A stretch of DNA of 64,000 nucleotides from Saccharopolyspora shandongensis (lineage in GTDB: Bacteria > Actinomycetota > Actinomycetes > Mycobacteriales > Pseudonocardiaceae), in assembly GCF_900106995.1 (NCBI RefSeq), contig NZ_FNOK01000030.1, forward strand, positions 1-64,000. The letters are read 5' to 3'. The notes below the pieces were generated by a model. That model had not been told where the DNA came from, searched no databases, and saw nothing but the letters and a program-made list of their open reading frames with translations. A program made the translations under genes and the position numbers. Of this stretch, positions 57,001-63,000 are shown one piece after another. The stretch's first letter is position 1; each line of letters opens with the position of its first letter.

Positions 57001-60000
57001 GACCGTCGCTGGCACCGAGCACCTCGTCGACGCCGCCTACCGGGTGCTCAGGCAGGCCACCGGCGACGACGTGTTCCTGGACCGCGTGGGGTCGAACGCC
57101 GAGCTGATCGAGGAGAAGCTGTCGCCGGAGGCGTTCCGCAAGGATCCGCGGATGTTCGGCAGGCTCACCATCGAGGGGCTGCACCACGACCGCCGCCGCG
57201 CCGACACCCACGCCCGGATCGGCGTGACGCTCAAGCCGATCCGGCCGCGCAGGCTCGGGCCCGAGGAGTACCAGCGCACCAAGAACACCACGGTCGGCGG
57301 CACCTCGGTGGCGGCGTCGAAGGGCGGCCAGGTCTCGTTCGAACCCGACGTGACGAACTTCGACCTGATCAGCGGCGATGCCGCCCAGCTCGCGGACGAC
57401 GTCAAGGGCGCGCCGTCGGGGGTGTTCATCTTCCGGTTCTCGCCGTGGAACGCGCGGTGGGGCAGCCAACGCGCCCTGGCCCTCCGCGGCACGTCGAAGA
57501 CGCACTTCACCCCGCTGCCGTCGAGGCGGTTCCTGTACTCGGTCGGCGTCGAAGCGTCGGTGGTGGCCGAGTCGCAGGTCCGCGGCAACGTGGACACCTT
57601 CGAATTCGTGGACCGCGAACCGGTGAGCTCGGCGGGCGAGCGGTTCGAGCTGGCCGACTCCGTGCTGCTGTGGTTGACCCAGGCGCAGGTCGACGCGCTG
57701 GCGGATAGCCCGCACGAGGCGCAGAGCCCGGCGCCCGTCGAAGGCCGGGAGCTGCCTCCGCCGCCATCGCTGGTGGGCAACGGCGTTTCGCTCGGCATCG
57801 GTGCGGTCGACGGGAACCTCGACATCAGCGAAGTCCTGCCGCTGCTGCGGGAGCAGGTCGTCGCTGCGCTGGGCCCGGAAGCCGCGGACGAGCTGCTCCC
57901 GCGCTCGCCGCTGACCAGCGCCCACGACAACACCAGGGTCGCCGACGAGCAGTTGTCCAATGTGGACAGGATGTTCGCCGCGGTGATGAACGGCGGCTCG
58001 TCGACGCCGCTGCGCCTGGAGTTCCGCTTCCGCGGCCGCACCTACGTCCTCAGCATCGAAGGCGGCTGGGCCGAGCCGCCCGCCGGTGGCCGGGTCGAGA
58101 TCGTCCGCAAGCTCGCGGCCCGCGACATCGTGTCGATCGAGGAGGCCGGGCAGGAGCAGTCCGGCCAGAACATCCTCGACGTCACCGGGGTGCTCCGCGG
58201 TCAGGGCGAGTTCAAGCAGGCGGACTCGTCGCCGAGTTCCGGCGTGCTGGCCCCGGGAGCATCGGTCGGATACGTCCACGTGTCGCAGGACCACTCCGAG
58301 ACGTCGGTGCAGAACCACTCCGCCGGTTCCTACGGCGCGATCCGCGGCCCGGTCGGCGTCTTCGACGGAAATGTCCAGGTCACCGTCAAGATCGTCCGCA
58401 AGCTCGGCTTCGACGCCGAGCAGCTGACCGACGTCCACGGCGAGGAGATCGCGAAGGTCGTAGTCGCGCGGCCGGTCGCGGTCCGCAAGATCGCGGAGGA
58501 GACCTTCCTGCCGCCCGGCAGCACCGAATCCCTTGGCGCCGAGCACGGCATCCGGGCGCTGCCCGCCGCGGCCGGGAATCCCGACGACCTCGCGAAGTGG
58601 CGGCAGGACGCGGAACGCAGCCTCTCGCTGCCCGGCTCGGGCGACTTCTCGATCGAGCACTACTTCGGCATGGTCAAGACGCTCCGCGCGGCGGCGAAGC
58701 TAGCGCTGGTCGACTCCGGGGTGAGCATCGACACCCGGATCGCGCTCGCGGTGGACAACGCCATCACCCCGGCCACGGTGAAGGCGGGCCTGCCCACCAT
58801 GCGGTCGGGGCGCTTCAGCTTCCCGGTCGCCGGTCTCGACCGGATCGTCGAGCTGCACGCCCGCCTCCGGCCCGACCCGAAGCTGGCGTCCGCCAGCGGC
58901 CGGGTCGAGATGGACGGCTTCCTCGGGGAAGGCGAGAGCGACGCGGTCGGCCTCAGCGCCGGCAGTGCCTACTCGTCCAGCGTGTTCGCCCGCGGCGGAG
59001 GCGCAAGCGAGCACCCGCAGGACGCGGCGCAGGAACCCTTCGGTTCGGTGCAGATGGTCGGCGTGGCGGAGCGGTCGGGCCCGTCGACCCGGCCGGATCT
59101 GGTGCTCAACGCCTCGGCGACCACCGAGAACACCGCCGGCCGCGACCCCAAGGCCACGCACCGCGTGACGCACCCCGAACTGACCAGCCGCGGCCTGCTG
59201 GCCGACGTCGAATTCCGCGCCGTGGCGAAGAAACCGGGTGGCGGATCGGAGACCGGCGTCGCCGAGCTGGCCGTCGACAACGCCTACCTGGTCCGCATGC
59301 GGGACGCGGCGGCCGAACAGCTGGCCGGGAAACTCCCGTCGGCGCTGGCGAAATCGGTCGCCGACCTCGCCCGCGCGAGCAAGGCGTGGGCGGACGCGGT
59401 CGGCGCCGTCGAATCGGCGCTCGCCACGGGCGCGGACGTCGCACAGCTGCGAGCTGCGGCGAGCGAGGCGGAAACCGCTTGGTGGGCGGCGAAGGCGAAG
59501 TACCACGAGGACCTCGTGGCCGCCCAGGAGCTGGAGCGGCACTCCGCACTCGACCTCGCGAGAGCCCAGCAGTCCGCGGAAGCGGAGGAGCGCTTCCAGG
59601 GCGTCACCGGCGCGATCCGCCCCATCGCCCCGCCGCCGTTCCTGGCCGGCTTGGACCACCGCGACCTCGCGCCGGACCGGCAGGTGGCCTTCTTCGAGGC
59701 CCTCGACCTCGGTCGGCCCGCGCCAGACACCGTCGAGCCTGCTTCGCGGCCGGACACCGTCGTCACCACTGTGGATCGCGAGCTGGTGAAGGCCGTCCAC
59801 GTGCCGATGCTGGGCGGGCCGGTCGTCGACGAGACGACGTGGGAGAACCTGGAGATCACCGCGCGCACCGCGCGCGAGCAGGGCTGGACGCCGGTGCTGC
59901 TGACCGACGTTCCCCGCGAGTTGTTCGCGGCGGCCAGGACGGTCTCCACCGGGCTGGACGCGGTCCGCGCCATGGACCGGCGCGCGCACGAGCTGGGTTT

Positions 60001-63000
60001 CGTCGTGGTGAACGTCGACGAGATCTTCAGCAGCGAGTCGCCGATGACGGCCCAGGACGCGTTCTCGGCGGCGCTGGACAACGAGATCGACGCCGGCCGC
60101 GATCTGGCGCGCTCGATCCTCATCACCGAGGTGCTGAGGCGCTTCGGCGGCGTGGTGGCGCCCGGCGAATACGCGATCCGGGACCTGTCGTCGCTGGCCA
60201 CGGCGGTGGACGCGGCCAGGGGCTTTAAGATCGCCGCACCTGCGGCGGACACGGCGCCGGTGGTGATCGCCGCGTCGCAGGGCAACCCGATCGCCGACTT
60301 CCTGGAGCGGGAACTCGTCCGTGCCGCCCGCACCGGTCGTGCGCAGACGGCGATGGAATCGGCCGTTGCCGCCGCGACGCGACTCGGCGACCTCGCGGTG
60401 GCCGACGGCGCCGAACACCGCGCGGCACCGCAGGAACCCGACCGCGTACCTACCGGGGAAGACCTGGACACCCTCGTCGGCGAGGTCGTGGAGACCTTCG
60501 CGCGTGGCTTGCGGGCACGCGGCGATCTGGACTTCGCGGGTGTGAGTCGGTTGTTGGGCGACCACCCGCGCGGTGCGGTCGTCCTGGAGGCCGCGGTGGC
60601 CACCGTGGCGCGCAAGGCGGCGTGGCGGGACGCCATCCGCACGGTCACCTTGCCCGTTCCCGCCGACGGCGATGGCGCGGCGAAGGTGTCGGCCGAGGCG
60701 GAGAAGTGGCTAGCGATCCTCCCGGAGGCGCGGCTGACCGACCGGGGCCTGGTCGCGGGGGCGCGCTTCCACCCGGATCCCTCGCACGGCGACCTTGACT
60801 CCAGCGCGCTCGATGCCGGGCCGACGCTGCGCGACCGGGCGGCGGAGCTGGCCGTGTTGGTCCAGCACGCGCCCGAGGACCGGACCACGAGCCCGCGTTC
60901 CACCGGCCCGATCCCGGAGTCCGACGCCGAGGGCACGCTTGATCTGGCGTTGCACATCCGCGCCGCGCTGCGCGAGGACATCGACCGAGCAGGCGAACTC
61001 CGGCTGGACAAGGTCGTGTCGCTGGCGAACCGTCATGCCGAGCCCGGCCTCGTGCTGCGTGCCGCGGTCGCGGCCATCGCCGCTGACACCGACTTGGCCG
61101 AACGCGTCCGGGCCGTGGCGATCCTGCCGGTGGCGAACAGCCCTGTCATCGAACTGCTGGACATGCTGGTCTTCGCCGGGGGCAGGCCGGGCGACGTCTG
61201 GTTCGATGCCACGCTTGTGCCCGCCCCGGAACAGCACGCGCAGTTCCCCGGTTCGCGTCGCTCCGTGGCGCACGACTTCGAGCCGGGCACGACCGCCCCG
61301 GCGGATCTGGATCGGCTGAACACGCAGGCCGAGCAGATCGCGGACGCGATCCTCGCCCGGCACCGGGCCGGGCTGGCCATGCCGGTGGTCGTGGTCGAGG
61401 GCGGCGGTCCGGAGTTGGGGCACGCCCGACGTGAGTCCGCGGCGGCGGTGCTCGCCCTCGCGATCGACCACAACTTGGCGGCGGCGCAGGCGAATCTCGA
61501 CCCGAGCGCGCGCATCGGCCGCGGCCAGGTCGGGTTCGGCATCGAGATCTCGGCAGTCGCGGACCCGGGCGAGCAGGTGATCGTCACCGTCGACGGTTCC
61601 CGGGCGCCTGAACCGGCGCCCCCGCCGGCCGTCGAGCGGCCTCGTCGGGTCAGGTTCGCCGACGAGGCCGAGCAGCACCCGGCGCCCGTCCCGGAACCGC
61701 CGGAGACGCCTTCGATCGGCGCGGAGCTGGTCGTCGAGTTCACCGACGACGGTGATCTCGTCGATTCGCCCGCAGTGGACGAGTTCTTCGCGCACCTGGT
61801 GACCTCCGGCGCCACGGACCTGGTGGTCCGCGGCGGCGGTGACCAGGGTGCGGCGCGCCGCCAAGCCGTGGCCACCGCACTGACGGCGGTGCTGGACCAG
61901 CGCCCGGGCTCGTCGCCCGGCAGGCCGAGCGTGACGATCGATCCGGCGGTGGTCGAAGGCCCGGTCACCGTGCTGGCCATGCCGCCGACCGGCCGCGAGA
62001 TCATCCTCCGGCGAGACGCGGCGCCGCCGAGCACGGATGGTTCACCCGACGTGGTTCTGTCCGAGTACCTGGCCGCGCACGCCCGGCTCCGGACGGCTCG
62101 CGGCCTCGGGCGCGACCTGGTGTCTCTGGTCGTCGCGGCCCCCGAACCCGGCGCCCGGCCCGGCACGGCACTGTCCATTGAGGACGACTCTGAGGACGTC
62201 GACATCCGCGCCGCATTGGCGGACTTCGAGCGTGCCGAACGCGATCTCCACGAGTCGGGCTACAGCTCCGCAAGCAGCAGCGGAGCGTTCTCCTCCAATG
62301 GGGTCGTGCCGGACATCTCCGGCGGCAGCGGCATCGCGAGCGATGGCAGGCCGGGGCACTGGCCCGAGGACATCGGCGACACCCAGGCGTGGCTGGCGAT
62401 CGCGGAGCGCCTGCACGACGTGCCGGCGCCCGAGCAGGCGGCGGAGCGGGCCGGGCGGATCGTCGCGACCTACCACGGCGAGCGCGAGATCGACTACGAC
62501 AATCCCACCGAACACGACCTGGTGTACGCCCACATCGTCAACCTCGTCGCGCACCAGCTCACCCTCGACGCGGATTCGGCAAGCCCGGAGCGCCACGCCA
62601 TTCAGCTGGCGATCTACCTGCGCGGGGCGTTCGGCCCGCTGAATGTCAACCGCGACGAGTCGGGCCCGGCCCAGTACGCCGCACCGGAGCAGGAGGTCCT
62701 CCCGGCACTCGACGCGGAAGGACGGCTCAGCTATTTCGCCACCGGCCAGCTCCGGAGGCGGCCGCTGCTGGACCGCAGCGGGCGCCCTCTCGGCGTCGGG
62801 TTCTCGGGTGACGCCGACACCTCGGTCGCCAGCCTCCAGCACTACCTGGAGGGCCCCCACCGGCCGTTCTACTGGATGAACGTCTTCGGTATCGGTGCCT
62901 CCGATACGTTGCCCGGGCCCGAGGACACCCTGTCCGTGCCGGCGCCGCAGCTGAAGCTGCACGGGTGGGGCGAGTCCTTCACCGTCGCCACCCATGGCAA

